From Leptura quadrifasciata (Eukaryota > Arthropoda > Insecta > Coleoptera > Cerambycidae): a stretch of 64,000 bases of DNA. Below the pieces are notes generated by a model. That model had not been told where the DNA came from and did no database searches. It was given only the letters and a program-made list of their open reading frames with translations. This document shows positions 47,701 to 54,451 of the stretch, piece after piece. The first letter of the stretch is position 1; every line of letters starts with the position of its first letter. The DNA is taken from positions 20,886,461-20,950,460 of the forward strand of contig OY776681.1 of the NCBI GenBank assembly GCA_963675555.1, read 5' to 3'. The position numbers and the translations under genes were made by a program.

Positions 47701-48195
47701 TTATCATCAAAATTAAGCTCAACCAACAATATTGTGCTATTAATTTATTAAACTTTGTTTACAGACAGGAATTTATTTCATGAATTTATATTTCTTTTTT
47801 ACAAAAATTTTGCATTTTCGTGAGAATTACTTGCAAAACATCCGAATAAAAAAAAAAAAATATATTAAAATTATGAAAGCAAAAATTCGCGTTGTTCTGA
47901 AAGGGCTTGTAAAAAGTGAATTTATCACACTGACATACGCATGCGATTAACAAAGAAATATCTAAGAGTCAAATTTTATTCTTGCAATTAAAGGGATAAG
48001 TTAAAACTATATTAGATATACTTAGAAACTGATGTAAATCGTTAGAAATTCAACATACCTGGTGGCCAGCTATGGAGGAATTTGCATCACACCTTAGGGT
48101 TGTGCTTTGGCCCTTCTGGACAATTACATCCTTGGGATCGGTTAGTTGGAGGGAGAGAGCTATTGGTGGTGTATCCAAGGGGGCCCCGGCAAATG
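20374..48195 (-). CDS. DCC/protogenin-family Ig-FN3 receptor, 15 exons, 5' end missing
   Basis: A single-pass cell-surface protein of the DCC/neogenin/protogenin/IGDCC group, which act in axon guidance or adhesion. Fifteen exons join with GT-AG sites and consistent phases into 1,065 residues; numbers are from the first visible codon. Ig1 is about 10-108, Ig2 113-195, Ig3 203-275, Ig4 285-385, each with the paired Cys and core Trp. FN3 domains lie at about 390-477, 480-580, 590-687 and 689-800. A helix at 820-842 is followed by RRRCVKRR, then a 220-residue tail with NGH repeats. Four FN3 domains is fewer than frazzled/DCC (six) or vertebrate protogenin (five). The signal-peptide exon is upstream and was not found. 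I see no DCC-type P3 motif at the C-terminus (RRISPVLGPNG). Protogenin-like is my preferred name; IGDCC-like is equally possible. Confidence 0.88.
20891..22013. mobile_element. P-element-like THAP transposon, internally deleted
   Basis: The inverted ends are CAAGGTTTGTAAAGTAAGAT.. (20891) and its complement ending 22013, about 35 bp nearly perfect (through ggtagcatggtaac). Both sides carry atttagtac (20882-20890, 22014-22022), a 9-base duplication; P elements usually make 8. The interior encodes only a THAP-type first exon (21251-21361). P transposases start with a THAP domain, so P-like is the best fit. It lies in receptor intron 14. Confidence 0.75.
21251..21361 (+). pseudogene. THAP zinc-finger start, truncated
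   Basis: 36 residues from MTGGKVCSVAVCKNNSKK to MFFSFPKK then a stop. C-x4-C and the F-x-F-P-K block match the start of a THAP domain, a C2CH DNA-binding fold. The later Trp, the C-x2-H pair and the rest of the protein are absent. Confidence 0.65.
22142..23123 (+). pseudogene. Tc1-like transposase, interrupted
   Basis: The N-terminus from MPHISDLVKSGVIAKAEDG carries the paired HTH region (WSMRQIALRYNIDKNSVCN, ILRKWRINGTISRNPGSGRR). After a stop at 22403-22405 frames continue with RTPNTRFDEKY, SVNMWAWISASGSGVLWHI, then FQKDN (second catalytic Asp) and, after a frameshift at about 22835, WHSHSPDLNPVEEVWG with the third acidic residue. It ends RNGAITKY. Internal deletion removed the first catalytic Asp region. 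Not functional. Confidence 0.85.
23148..23299 (-). repeat. Inverted duplicate of the transposase HTH region
   Basis: About 150 bp complementary to 22189-22338 with roughly 85% visual identity. It sits just after the transposase stop codon. The same arrangement is present in copy 2 (49546-49692), so it is part of the subfamily structure. Confidence 0.85.
23447..23884 (-). pseudogene. Fragment of a Cys-rich (CXC/tesmin-like) multi-copy insect protein
   Basis: The frame reads IENSVQCAEEYLVQVIRKDN, then TFNELRYWMYHH, LPPATASIRFYILRAFF, LNPLLFGYKKENGYL and a C-terminal CNCAKCSCQNNCYCR..CCSFCHC. I recognise the layout (LPPT..SI..H..RA, then WGW/YGY, then Cys cluster) from uncharacterised multi-copy arthropod proteins; the Cys cluster resembles tesmin/TSO1 CXC motifs. 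The 5' part is missing: the frame runs directly into a Tc1 right end at 23885. No stop interrupts the visible part. Confidence 0.6.
23885..23920. repeat. Second Tc1 right-end TIR
   Basis: aaaaaaagttgtcctatttt..ctcacgacag followed by TA, in the same orientation as the right end at 23425. The left end at 22022 could therefore pair with either. Confidence 0.8.
24381..24482 (-). CDS. Receptor exon 14: NGH-repeat tail segment
   Basis: 34 whole codons after TTTTTTTAG. Three copies of NGH occur (PNGHVNG, MNGHLPNGHVH). Donor GTAAGT. Length divisible by three, so it could be skipped without frameshift. Confidence 0.88.
24576..24859 (-). CDS. Receptor exon 13: transmembrane helix and proximal tail
   Basis: GVIVGVIMALMCIVCCITCI begins the helix, followed by the stop-transfer RRRCVKRRALARAR. 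The tail continues with HIGAVQVRLEEPC and ends HLDTK|GTAGGT. Several Cys sit near the inner face and could be acylated (inference). Confidence 0.94.
24924..25319 (-). CDS. Receptor exon 12: FN3-4 and juxtamembrane
   Basis: A whole FN3 domain in one exon: VPSSVLDLKYKVINESTACL.. W.., LSSNIYYTLLVRAVSDVGVG, then an acidic SSDEQSPDLQNEIEYHKK stem. The upstream intron is 6.5 kb. Confidence 0.94.
25955..26120 (+). pseudogene. LINE reverse transcriptase relic
   Basis: Reads NIETGVLQGSIISPT-stop-FISFINDLAIGT, the conserved GVxQGSxxSPxLFxxFINDL block of non-LTR reverse transcriptases. The stop replaces the Leu. No catalytic YADD/FADD block is readable; nearby THDTNFVMKG sits where it should be. Confidence 0.65.
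26860..27345 (+). pseudogene. THAP-domain gene fragment with one intron
   Basis: Exon 26860-26969 starts MALCFVPEFDHTNKNG and runs through FNVPKDAKLKEKWELFIR. Intron 26970-27212 has GTAGGT and TTTTCAG. Exon 27213-27345 gives SNKFSLICSCHFKDGD, LPAIFKRNAGIL and a stop. The first Cys, the Trp, and C-x2-H (CSCHF) match a THAP zinc finger, but the second Cys position carries Phe. The missing zinc ligand and the abrupt end at 80 residues suggest decay. The intron is retained, so it is not a processed copy. Confidence 0.65.
27620..30643. mobile_element. Inner TIR element with TAA duplication (PIF/Harbinger-like)
   Basis: The left end is GGGACCATCCATAAATTACG (27620). The right end ..gtaattcatggatggcccc stops at 30643. 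TAA flanks both sides (27617-27619, 30644-30646). A 3-base TWA duplication is usual for PIF/Harbinger. The interior has one longer minus-strand frame (27843-28205) and a nested repeat zone at 29650-30240 with cgagaaactcgcgacgtagc repeated as cgaaaatatcgcgacgtagc. Confidence 0.65.
27843..28205 (-). pseudogene. Possible transposase C-terminal fragment
   Basis: The frame includes SQRIAARRARDVLCLILNDG and WLDEENVDTSN. An R-R-R-D helix near the end is seen in some Harbinger transposases, but no DDE residue is visible. Its place inside a TIR pair is the main support. Confidence 0.3.
31799..31929 (-). CDS. Receptor exon 11: end of FN3-3
   Basis: Codes KITVTKLKPNTTYEFKVQTH and ends VQTPAD before G|GTAAGT. 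Acceptor GGTTTTAG. Confidence 0.92.
31994..32300 (-). CDS. Receptor exon 10: end of FN3-2, start of FN3-3
   Basis: GLVPGTNYEFRVTSTSYN closes FN3-2. A Ser/Asn/Asp-rich linker (SEDMNNTNSTDS) follows, then VSPTSIKLSWADV of FN3-3. Donor AG|GTAAGG. Confidence 0.93.
32582..32783. mobile_element. Fold-back MITE
   Basis: Arms of about 82 bp (32582-32668 and 32703-32783) are complementary with about ten mismatches, from CTAAAAAGTAGAAAATAAAC to GATATAAAAGCTT. The loop is about 35 bp. It can form a long stem in receptor intron 9 RNA. Confidence 0.8.
32806..33325. repeat. Minisatellite of alternating 118-bp units
   Basis: The word cccagatat.. starts near 32810, 32912, 33029, 33146 and 33267. Two unit types alternate (..gattttgag..aatcgga and ..ctttgatc..tttgga), so the true period is about 235 bp. 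Confidence 0.8.
33424..34610 (+). mobile_element. 5'-truncated Jockey-type LINE
   Basis: Starts inside the reverse transcriptase (FxKAFDRVNHALL block, first codons in another frame) and is open from 33501 to 34496. GVPQGSHCGPLFFNLFINDM and FADDLKLF hold the polymerase motifs, and the FADD Asp pair is intact. KDLGVIFDQRLNFKSHL and the usual C-terminal region follow. The tail ends in (AATAAATA)n at about 34590-34606. It is antisense to the receptor, in intron 9. Confidence 0.9.
33501..34496 (+). pseudogene. LINE reverse transcriptase, C-terminal 331 residues
   Basis: One long uninterrupted frame from mid-palm to the stop. It lacks the endonuclease and N-terminal part of the polymerase, so it cannot move on its own. 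The open frame suggests a fairly recent insertion. Confidence 0.88.
34865..35053 (-). CDS. Receptor exon 9: first half of FN3-2
   Basis: Codes IVPTSANSVMLKWSEIS and FYKVQWKKEG. Donor G|GTGAGT. Short intron of 61 bases to exon 8. Confidence 0.9.
35115..35267 (-). CDS. Receptor exon 8: second half of FN3-1
   Basis: Codes HHLVTGLRSSTNYTFYIRLY, the conserved L-x-P/S-x-T-x-Y-x-F strand of FN3, and ends ERVTCET before GTATGT. Confidence 0.92.
35325..35475. repeat. Direct repeat, partner at 37142-37300
   Basis: accaaagaaaatc then ttttgataa.tacaaacatc, ttttgttac.gaa and atcatttcca occur in the same order at 37142-37300. In addition 35545-35640 (agaatatctaccttctgcaa..) is inverted at 36935-37030. 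Mariner copy A lies between these repeats. Confidence 0.65.
35771..36930 (+). mobile_element. Mariner-family element, copy A (3'-truncated)
   Basis: The left end TACAGGGTGGGACAATAGTG follows TA (35769-35770). The long terminal repeat region and transposase start match copy B in reverse. Similarity stops abruptly after ..gagttttc at about 36929. It lies in receptor intron 7, with its transposase antisense to the receptor. Confidence 0.88.
36733..36930 (+). pseudogene. Mariner transposase N-terminal fragment (copy A)
   Basis: MTFVLSESDRNCLLANRIYH.., then IPDISSFQNLLDRFLETGNV. This is the first HTH region of the DD-D mariner type. The frame then runs into unrelated sequence. Confidence 0.85.
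37301..37780. repeat. AT-rich intron DNA with tatatt-type simple sequence
   Basis: From 37580 to 37700 the sequence drifts through tatattgtacattctatatattgtg words, then (TTA)n at 37705. It may be a worn retroelement tail. No gene. Confidence 0.4.
37891..38091 (-). CDS. Receptor exon 7: end of Ig4, first half of FN3-1
   Basis: IYQCVAVNSAGRSW closes Ig4. PPENVQCRPFDFSSVCLTW begins FN3-1. I place the donor at AAAG|GTAACAG because it joins exon 8 in phase and gives a normal FN3 length; reading on leads to a stop near 37787. Confidence 0.88.
38151..38483 (-). CDS. Receptor exon 6: end of Ig3, most of Ig4
   Basis: Contains ESQRGNYTCVAYNTVSRIS, then VRLNCQANGVPEPTIYWLKD and FNSDSG. The donor GTAACA is followed 53 bases later by the next exon, an intron of only 59 bases. 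Confidence 0.93.
38815..39020 (-). CDS. Receptor exon 5: end of Ig2, start of Ig3
   Basis: Opens with RCKATNVILNKS (second Ig2 Cys) and ends GWPTPTVQWLN before A|GTAAGT. The LYCAV Cys begins Ig3. The intron upstream is 5.3 kb and holds mariner copy B. Confidence 0.92.
39800..40857 (-). pseudogene. Mariner transposase (copy B), broken
   Basis: From MTFVLGELDRNCLLANRIYH (40857) through ISRRPVGRILKINKLHAYH to VLFSNKATF, where the expected catalytic Asp of FSDEATF is Asn. It then shifts frame to HRWSINVWGGITGEHVIGPH, MWFQQDSSTLF, KWPARSSDLTKMDF and a C-terminus near 39800 (QNMKERII). At least two frameshifts and one stop are present. Confidence 0.85.
41520..41960. repeat. Minisatellite, about 120-bp units
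   Basis: Four units share ttattattaaagggagtaaa, gggatttagtgtgtatacga, gaaccaagggc and accccctctacaacccc. A single related unit is at 57776-57925 inside a Harbinger element, so the unit is also dispersed. Confidence 0.75.
42506..42778 (+). mobile_element. LINE 3'-end fragment inserted in mariner copy B
   Basis: Between an A-run and a final (A)9 lies sequence with cctggttgggggtagctcgt, ggtgttaggcctcagtagtg and gaaatatgccgacgttaaat. This conserved layout is typical of the untranslated 3' end of an RTE-like LINE (inference). It splits the terminal repeat exactly between attag/aattcattacatcc. Confidence 0.5.
44283..44351 (-). CDS. Receptor exon 4: middle of Ig2
   Basis: 69 bases coding YVPLPNGALLITNSQISDAG and SYR. 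This is the L..DxGxYxC strand up to but not including the Cys. Donor AG|GTGAGT. Confidence 0.9.
44414..44558 (-). CDS. Receptor exon 3: first half of Ig2
   Basis: Codes MDREFTKSPSNFTVPESQ, then VVLHCSIRSMPPAEIQWEF. Donor AG|GTACAA. Confidence 0.9.
44654..44846 (-). CDS. Receptor exon 2: second half of Ig1
   Basis: Starts VTWFYNNTQ after TTTGCAG and contains GEYKCLVTNKAG with the second Ig1 Cys. It ends A|GTAAGT. Confidence 0.92.
45340..47706 (+). mobile_element. Jockey-type LINE, 5'-truncated and mutated
   Basis: Plus-strand frames run from the linker after the endonuclease (FRHANF.., TYPPWFNLEIINNIRKK) through the polymerase to a tail AATAAACG(TTA)n at 47684-47706. The 5' limit is uncertain. 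It lies antisense in the 3.2-kb receptor intron 1. Confidence 0.85.
45397..47483 (+). pseudogene. LINE reverse transcriptase with frameshifts
   Basis: Linker and polymerase blocks: GVDNVPSFIVKDC, LCPILKTGDPSLVTNYRPI, SPYQHGFMEKRSTTSN, VIYTDIQKAFNKIDH, then after a shift near 46555 SGVPQGFNLGPLLFLVFLND. ADDLKIHSEV comes after another shift, and the C-terminal region ends at 47483. Four or more breaks. The FADD motif survives as F..ADD across a frameshift. Confidence 0.85.
48059..48195 (-). CDS. Receptor exon 1 visible: first half of Ig1
   Basis: Acceptor CTTTCAG and donor CAG|GTATGT. Two bases finish a codon from an upstream exon outside view. Codes FAGAPLDTPPIALSLQ.. then VIVQKGQSTTLRCDA with the first Ig1 Cys. 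Confidence 0.88.
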
Positions 48196-48772
48196 CTGAA
48201 AGCAATAGAAAACAGGCTTAATTAAATAACTGTCAAGAATATTTACAACTTGTATATATACAAGATGTCAGAAAATATGTTTTTATAATCTTGAACCATT
48301 ACCAAACTGTATTGACAATAATGTAACGTAATAATTGTTAAATAAATGATTAATATTAATTTAGAATAATATTATTTATATAAAGTTCTATGAATTGTTT
48401 AGTTCGAACTTTGACTACCCATGCAACACTTTTGAGCTGGCTGCACCTTGCATCTCATTCAATCAAAAACATGTCTAAATTTCTTCCTCTGAAGTCAAAG
48501 TAATCGCATGTTCTTTTATGCAATCAATCTTTAAACGCTCACATCTGGCGAAAAACTCTTCGCGCAACTCTGTACGATATCTTGGTTCTCGATATTTATA
48601 AACTAATTTCCTATTCTTTCAATAAAAAAAACGATTGTATCAGTTACCATTAACTACATTTATTTAGTAATAAACGGCAAAAACCGGAAACCAACCGCCT
48701 TTTTATTTCTTTGTAAAAACTAAGTGTGAATATTTACGAACATGGTACTCATTCATGAATCATTCAATTTTT

Positions 48773-49080
48773 TTTCCACCCCTTCGAAGAATGAAAACAA
48801 CCCCCGGGGTTGGTTATACAACCCTGGTCACCTGCCACCTTCCTTAAAGAAACACCTCCTACGAAATAATAATTTCTTTAAAAAAAAAAACAACAAATAT
48901 CCACCCCTTTGAAGGTGAAATAGTTTCTTTAAAAAAAAATCAAATATCCACCCCTTTGAAGGATGACAACACCCCCGGGGATGGTTACACAACCGTGGTC
49001 ACCTGCCACCTTCCTCACAGAAACACCTCCTGTAAAATATCAAATTTTTTTTCTCCACAATAAAAATTTCAATTTTCTTA
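48773..49080. repeat. Dispersed GC-richer repeat, about two units
   Basis: ccaccccttcgaagaatgaa..acaacccccggggttggtta is repeated as ccacccctttgaaggatgac..acacccccggggatggttac about 175 bp on, each followed by cacctgccaccttcct and aaacacctcct. No coding potential is recognised. Confidence 0.7.
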
Positions 49081-49545
49081 CCCCCAGGGTGGTACTTTGG
49101 GGGTGGTTTTTCAAATTTGAGGAGGTTGCCGAGGAAAAAAATTGCGGGACCCCCACTATCCTGTTCAAAAACGCACAGATTAAAGATACTATATATTTAA
49201 CGAACGTAATTGAATGGAACTAAATCAGACGCGCGCCTCTGGTGGTTGGAAGCAGAAGCAAAAGACGATTGATGGGAAATTTAAATAATTATAACAGTCA
49301 AATAATGCACAATTTTATTAATGTCTTTTCAACCAGTGTCATACCACATTCGATAATTAAATAGCAAAATATGACTGGCACAGTTTCCAAGATACTGAAA
49401 TTATGCGTATGTACTGTCGTGAGCAGAAAAAAATAGGACAACTTTTTTTTTTTCTAATGTAAATCTGTCTCTATTTGAATATATAATGGGTAACCGAAAT
49501 ACAACAGATATGATTTTTAAATTATTTTTTATTTTAATGCTGTAG

Positions 49546-49692
49546 TTATTGCTATAGTAAATGATGGATGGTTAATGAGACAAATTGCAGTGCGTTATAA
49601 CATTAACAAAAATTTGGTGTGTAACATTTTAAGAAAGTGGAGAATAAACGGTACGATTAGTAGAAAGCTTGGATCAAAGGACAAAGGATATC
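49546..49692 (+). repeat. Inverted HTH duplicate in Tc1 copy 2
   Basis: gatggttaatgagacaaatt.. to ..gtacgattagtagaaagct matches the transposase N-terminal coding region but on the opposite strand to the transposase, as in copy 1. It has lost the reading frame. Confidence 0.85.
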
Positions 49693-49709
49693 CTACTAGA
49701 AACTAACTA

Positions 49710-50109
49710 TTAATATTTCGTTATTGCACCATTTCTATTTATAACTTCTATAAGTCTGTTTGGCATAGAATTAAATAACCTTATACAATAATCATTAGTA
49801 ATAATATTTTCCCATGCATTATTTACTATTTCCAGTAATTCTTCGGCATTCCGTGGTCTCATGTTTCGTTTTTGGATACTTCTTACGAGTAGTCCCCATA
49901 CTTCTTCCACAGGGTTAAGATCTGGACTATGACTGGGCCAGTTAAGAACATTGATGTTGTTATCTTGAAACCAGTTAGTTATGGTATGAGCAAGTATGAG
50001 CGGAACAATTGCCTTGTTGAAATATGAACTCATTATTAGGAAATAATTGTGACACAGAAGGGAGCATAATATTGTCTAAAATCCTAATATACGTTTCACT
50101 ATTAAATCA
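49710..50109 (-). pseudogene. Tc1 transposase C-terminal part
   Basis: AHTITNWFQDNNINVLNW, SHSPDLNPVEEVWGLLV with the third acidic residue, and the end RNGAITKY. The 5' side is cut by the LINE at 50110-50117. Confidence 0.85.
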
Positions 50110-50119
50110 TTCCTCAAGA

Positions 50120-50646
50120 CACCAACTCCCTGTGCAAAATGTTCACTCTTCACACATATAACCGAACAATGTAACACACCACTAACATGCAGAAAATGTC
50201 AAGGTAAACACAATACCAATACTTGCACATCACCTCTACCAGAAAAATGTACGGCATGCAACTCAGAGGAACACCAAGCATGGTCCCCCAAGTGTCCAAA
50301 AAGGCCAGTTAAACCTATAGAAGGAATTCCAAATGCACGAATAAAATCCACAAACAAAAAATCCAGCGAAATTGACAATAAAATCACTAAAAACAACAAG
50401 ATACACACTCCTATGACACTCCACGATCATATTATAGAAACTTACACCAACAAACTCAATAAACCTAAATACACCAACAGACAGGAATTAATTATTCTAT
50501 TAAAAAAACGATTCATTAATCTATATAACATAGACACAACAGTTGTATTCAGTGGAAACCGTATGTACATATTAATGTTCGATCTAGACAAACCAAACAC
50601 AACGTCACCAACAGAAGGCCTAGTAGCTCATTATAATGGGGAGTAA
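50120..50646 (+). pseudogene. LINE ORF1 (gag-like) C-terminal part
   Basis: The frame opens at the truncation point and holds three CCHC zinc knuckles: CAKCSLFTHITEQC, CRKCQGKHNTNTC, CTACNSEEHQAWSPKC. Then comes a basic segment and the end HYNGE (TAA 50644-50646). It overlaps the ORF2 start by 11 bases (ATGGGGAGTAA), the usual ORF1/ORF2 overlap. Confidence 0.88.
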
Positions 50647-53250
50647 TATTAAAGTACTTTATTCCAACATAAATAGTTTTTCCCCAAAAAAGCATCTTGT
50701 TAGCCACTACATACAAAGCAACAATGTCGATTGTCTTATGTGTGTCGAAACAAAAAATAAGGAATACGTTAATGCCTATCGAGACTGGACCATAATTCAA
50801 CAAAAAGGGAATATATTTAACATCAATATTAGAGGGGGCTGCTTAGCACAGTCGAAAAAGAATCTCCAAATGGGCAAAGAAAACCCCCCAAGGATTAATA
50901 ATTCTAAAAATAGCTGCCTGCACTTTACAATTCCGTATATCAAATCCAAGCTCCACATATTTTTAATTTATATTGATAATGGATCAATAATAGAAGAAAC
51001 AATTTTCACTAAGGCCTCCCTATATGAATACTGCATTATTATTGGAGATTTTAATCCAAATACTATTAGAAAGAAAAATCAACTTAGAAACTTTTTAAAC
51101 AGCTCCAATTTTACAAGGATTCATACATCTCCCACGTTTCTTGTGCCAAATAATCCAAGTTCAACCCCCGATGTATTTATGTGTACAAAAAATATTCAAA
51201 ATAATATCACCGAAATAGAATTAATACCGGACCTTGGTAGTGACCATTTAGCCATACAATTTAAATTTAATCTACAAGCAAACCCTATTATTCTACCACC
51301 CGAAACTTATCTAGACTTATCTAAATGTAATACCGAAATCGTTAATGAGAAAATGATACAATTTATAGAAAGCAGACAAGAGCCAATTACTCCATTATAT
51401 ATCACTAAGTTCAACGAAATACTTAAAAATTCAATATTAGAAAATGCACCAACAAAAGTTAAAACATTCTTTAATTACAAACTACCTCCGTTTATCTTAA
51501 ACCTTATAAAACAAAAAAGAAGATTATACCGCCAAATCAATCAAAACGAAGATCGTAACAAAATCTAAATATAACGAACTTACAAAACAAATAAATATAT
51601 TAATACAGCAATATAAACAAGACAAATGGATAAATGCATGCAAAAACATAAATTACTCCAAAGGAAGAACATATTGGAACGAAATTAAGAAACTATCCAA
51701 ATATAAATCTAACAAATCCACAATCCCTGAATTTTCGTACAATAATAACAGCTACTCTGCTGACCAAGAAAAGGCCAATGCATTTGGGGACTACTTTGAG
51801 GAAGCTTCTAAATTCACCATGGATGATAACTTCAATGAGGAAAATTTTAACTTGGTAAATGACTGGTATGAAAACTTTTTTAACACGGACCCAACAACGG
51901 ACGAAGATATAAATATAACAGAAGAAGAATACTACATTGTACTAAACTCAGGCAAAAACACAGCCCCTGGCCACGACCACGTTAGCAGAAATATATTAAA
52001 AAAACTTGAACAAAAAATACACACAGAAATAATTAACATATACAACTACTGTTTAAAAAATCATTACTTTCCAATAGAATGGAAAACTGGAGTAATAATT
52101 ACAATTCCAAAACCTAATCAAGATCATTCTCATCCACAAAACTATAGACCAATAACTTTATTACCAGTAATAGGCAAAAACTTGGAGAAAATCATAAAAA
52201 CAAGACTACATAATGAACTAGATGAACGTATCCCCAAGAATCAATTTGGCTTCCGACAAAACTCATCTACGATACACCCCCTTATCATTATGACGTCAAA
52301 TATACAAGCTAACAACATAATCGGAAACAAATCGGCAGCAATATACATTGACTTAAGGAAAGCGTTCGACTCCGTCTGGCACAAGGGGTTGTTATTTAAA
52401 TTACATTTTTGGTTTCTTAAAGATTTCTTGGAGGGTAGGAAAACAAAAATCAAAATAAACACATCATTTTCTAGGCCATATGAAAACGAACAAGGCGTTC
52501 CACAAGGATCTCCACTATCAACAATATTATTTAATATCTACTGTTATGACATACCGAATAACCACCAACAAACACACAGTGTAAAGTCTTACTTACTTCA
52601 GTTTGCAGATGATATAGCCTGGATAGCCCATGGAAAAACTATCGAAAAAACAATAAATGTCCTGCAAATTTCAACAACTGAAACCACACAGTGGTGTGAT
52701 AAATACTTCCCCAACTATACAAATAAATAACCATAGAGTGCCACCAACAGCGTCAGTAAAGTACCTTGGAATTAAGTTAGATCAAAAATTAAACTTCAAC
52801 AGCCATACCAAAGAAATGAAAAAAAAGATGATAACTAGAGCGAAACACTTTAGATCTCTAACTTATAAGAATCAAGGCATCAACACTTCTACAGCAAGTA
52901 AAATTTATACAATGATATGTCGACCCATCATTGAATATGGATTCATTCTGTTCAACACCTGCAGAAGACCAGCCTTGAATAATATAGAAGCAGTCTACGT
53001 AAAATAAGGAAATTTCGTCACACAAATAACCCTCTCCATAATATATCCAATAATTCACTATATGAAAAAACTGGTATCCAACCTATATTGACCCGCTTCA
53101 AAGATCTCACCAAAAGATATTCACAATCGGAAAACCTCCTTACCCTCATTCAACCCTTTCTAATTCAACTACGAGAAGATACTATCCGAAGAAGAAGAAA
53201 TCCTGTAAAGACACTGTTGGAGGCAATTACAGAGGACAATAATGAAGAAT
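50636..53250 (+). pseudogene. LINE ORF2: endonuclease and reverse transcriptase, frameshifted
   Basis: The APE-type endonuclease starts MGSNIKVLYSNINSFSP and keeps CVETK, GDFN, SSTPDVF and GSDH. After a shift near 51560 the linker and polymerase continue: NYRPITLLPVIGKNLEK, AAIYIDLRKAFDSVWHKG, GVPQGSPLSTILFNIYC, LLQFADDIAW. Further shifts near 52700 and 53000 precede VKYLGIKLDQKLNFNSHTK and a C-terminus ending about 53250. Catalytic motifs are intact, but three shifts disable it. Confidence 0.88.
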
Positions 53251-53645
53251 AATAATAGACCAATGATATACATAATTGTTAGGCTTTTTTTTTGTTTTGT
53301 AACCAGTTAAATTCACTGAAACTGTTATGTAATCTTAAAAATAATTATGTTATAAAATATATATATATATATATATATTTGTAAGACAGGCTGAAAGACT
53401 TCGGTCGCTGGCCTTTTGGAATATTTTATCCAATAAATATTATTCTCTCTCTCCCCCTCGTTCCTCAATATGGCACAAAACACCAGGATTTTTATAAAAT
53501 TTGTTCTAAAACAGTCTAGTGTTCTTGCAGGTGTAGCGATATGTTCGTAAGACAATTCGTTCACTTTTAACTGGAATGCATATTTCGAATTAAAAAAAAA
53601 AATCCGCAAGCGGAAATTCGCATTCCGCAACTATCTGAACGGAGG

Positions 53646-53897
53646 TTAAAATGGATTTTCTACTAAAGCAGTTACCAATTGCAAATCTTGTTGTCGAGTT
53701 GATATCCTTTGTCGCCCTGATCCAAGATTTCCACTAATCGTACCGTTTATTCTCCACTTTCTTAAAATGTTACACACCGAATTTTTGTCAATATTAAAAC
53801 GCAGTGCAATTTGTCTCATTGACCATCCATCTTCTGCTTTAGCAATAACTCCAGATTTAACTAAATCGCTTATATGAGGCATATTAGGTTTTTGCAC
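53646..53897 (-). pseudogene. Tc1 transposase N-terminal part
   Basis: MQKPNMPHISDLVKSGVIAK, WSMRQIALRFNIDKNSVCN and GNLGSGRQRIS: the paired HTH with the GSGR linker. It ends at VENPF where the central deletion starts. Confidence 0.88.
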
Positions 53898-53975
53898 ACT
53901 TGCAATAAATTATGCCAACTAACTGACAATGTCAAAAAATTAAAGATTACTAGATTTTAGCAAAATACCGTTATA

Positions 53976-54443
53976 AAACTATTTAAAGGTTATATGATAT
54001 AAGTTGACAGTGACATTAAACTGAATACGCATGATGCCATCTATTGGATATATTAGGAACGAGCTTGGATTGTTCCACGTTGTAAACCGATTTGTTGTTC
54101 ACACGTCAAGAAGTTATACTGTCAAAGTGTAGATGTCGCCCATTCCGTGAGTTCGCGAGTGGATTATTTGTGAGTCATAAGTTTGATATAATATAAATAA
54201 ATCGACGGAGTTGTCCGTTAATGATATTGCATTATATTATAACCAATAATTTCTTTGTTAAAATCACTAAAGCATATTAAGATGCATACGATGTAAACAA
54301 ACATACGCGAGTTTATCGCCCATCGACGAATAGTGTCAGATATAGTCAAAATATAGGGACCTTAATTTTGTAATGTTTAACAGTTGGCAGTAGTCTAGGG
54401 ACATTTTAGTTCTCTCTGTTTGTATCCCGTGTTAGGAACCTCA
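53976..54443. other. Unassigned DNA
   Basis: No gene or repeat structure was recognised between the Tc1 remnant and the hAT element. Confidence 0.4.
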
Positions 54444-54451
54444 CTTGAACG

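Larger units (their letters stand above)
50118..53460 (+). mobile_element. 5'-truncated non-LTR retrotransposon with target duplication
   Basis: The exact duplication TTCCTCAA flanks it (50110-50117, 53461-53468). Joining across it restores the Tc1 sequence seen in copy 1 (..gaggaa.. and ..aatatggcacaaaacaccag). It contains the end of ORF1 and a frameshifted ORF2, then a 3' region with (TA)n at 53357-53378 and ..ccaataaatattattc near 53440. Confidence 0.92.
49414..53975 (-). mobile_element. Tc1-like transposon, copy 2, split by a LINE
   Basis: The left end CTGTCGTGAGCAGAAAAAAA follows TA (49412-49413). The transposase is on the minus strand: its C-terminal part is 49710-50109, and its N-terminal part is 53646-53897. 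A LINE occupies 50118-53460. About 160 bp (53490-53650) replaces the central coding region found in copy 1. The far right TIR is lost; similarity ends near 53975 (..ataacggtattttgct). Confidence 0.88.
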
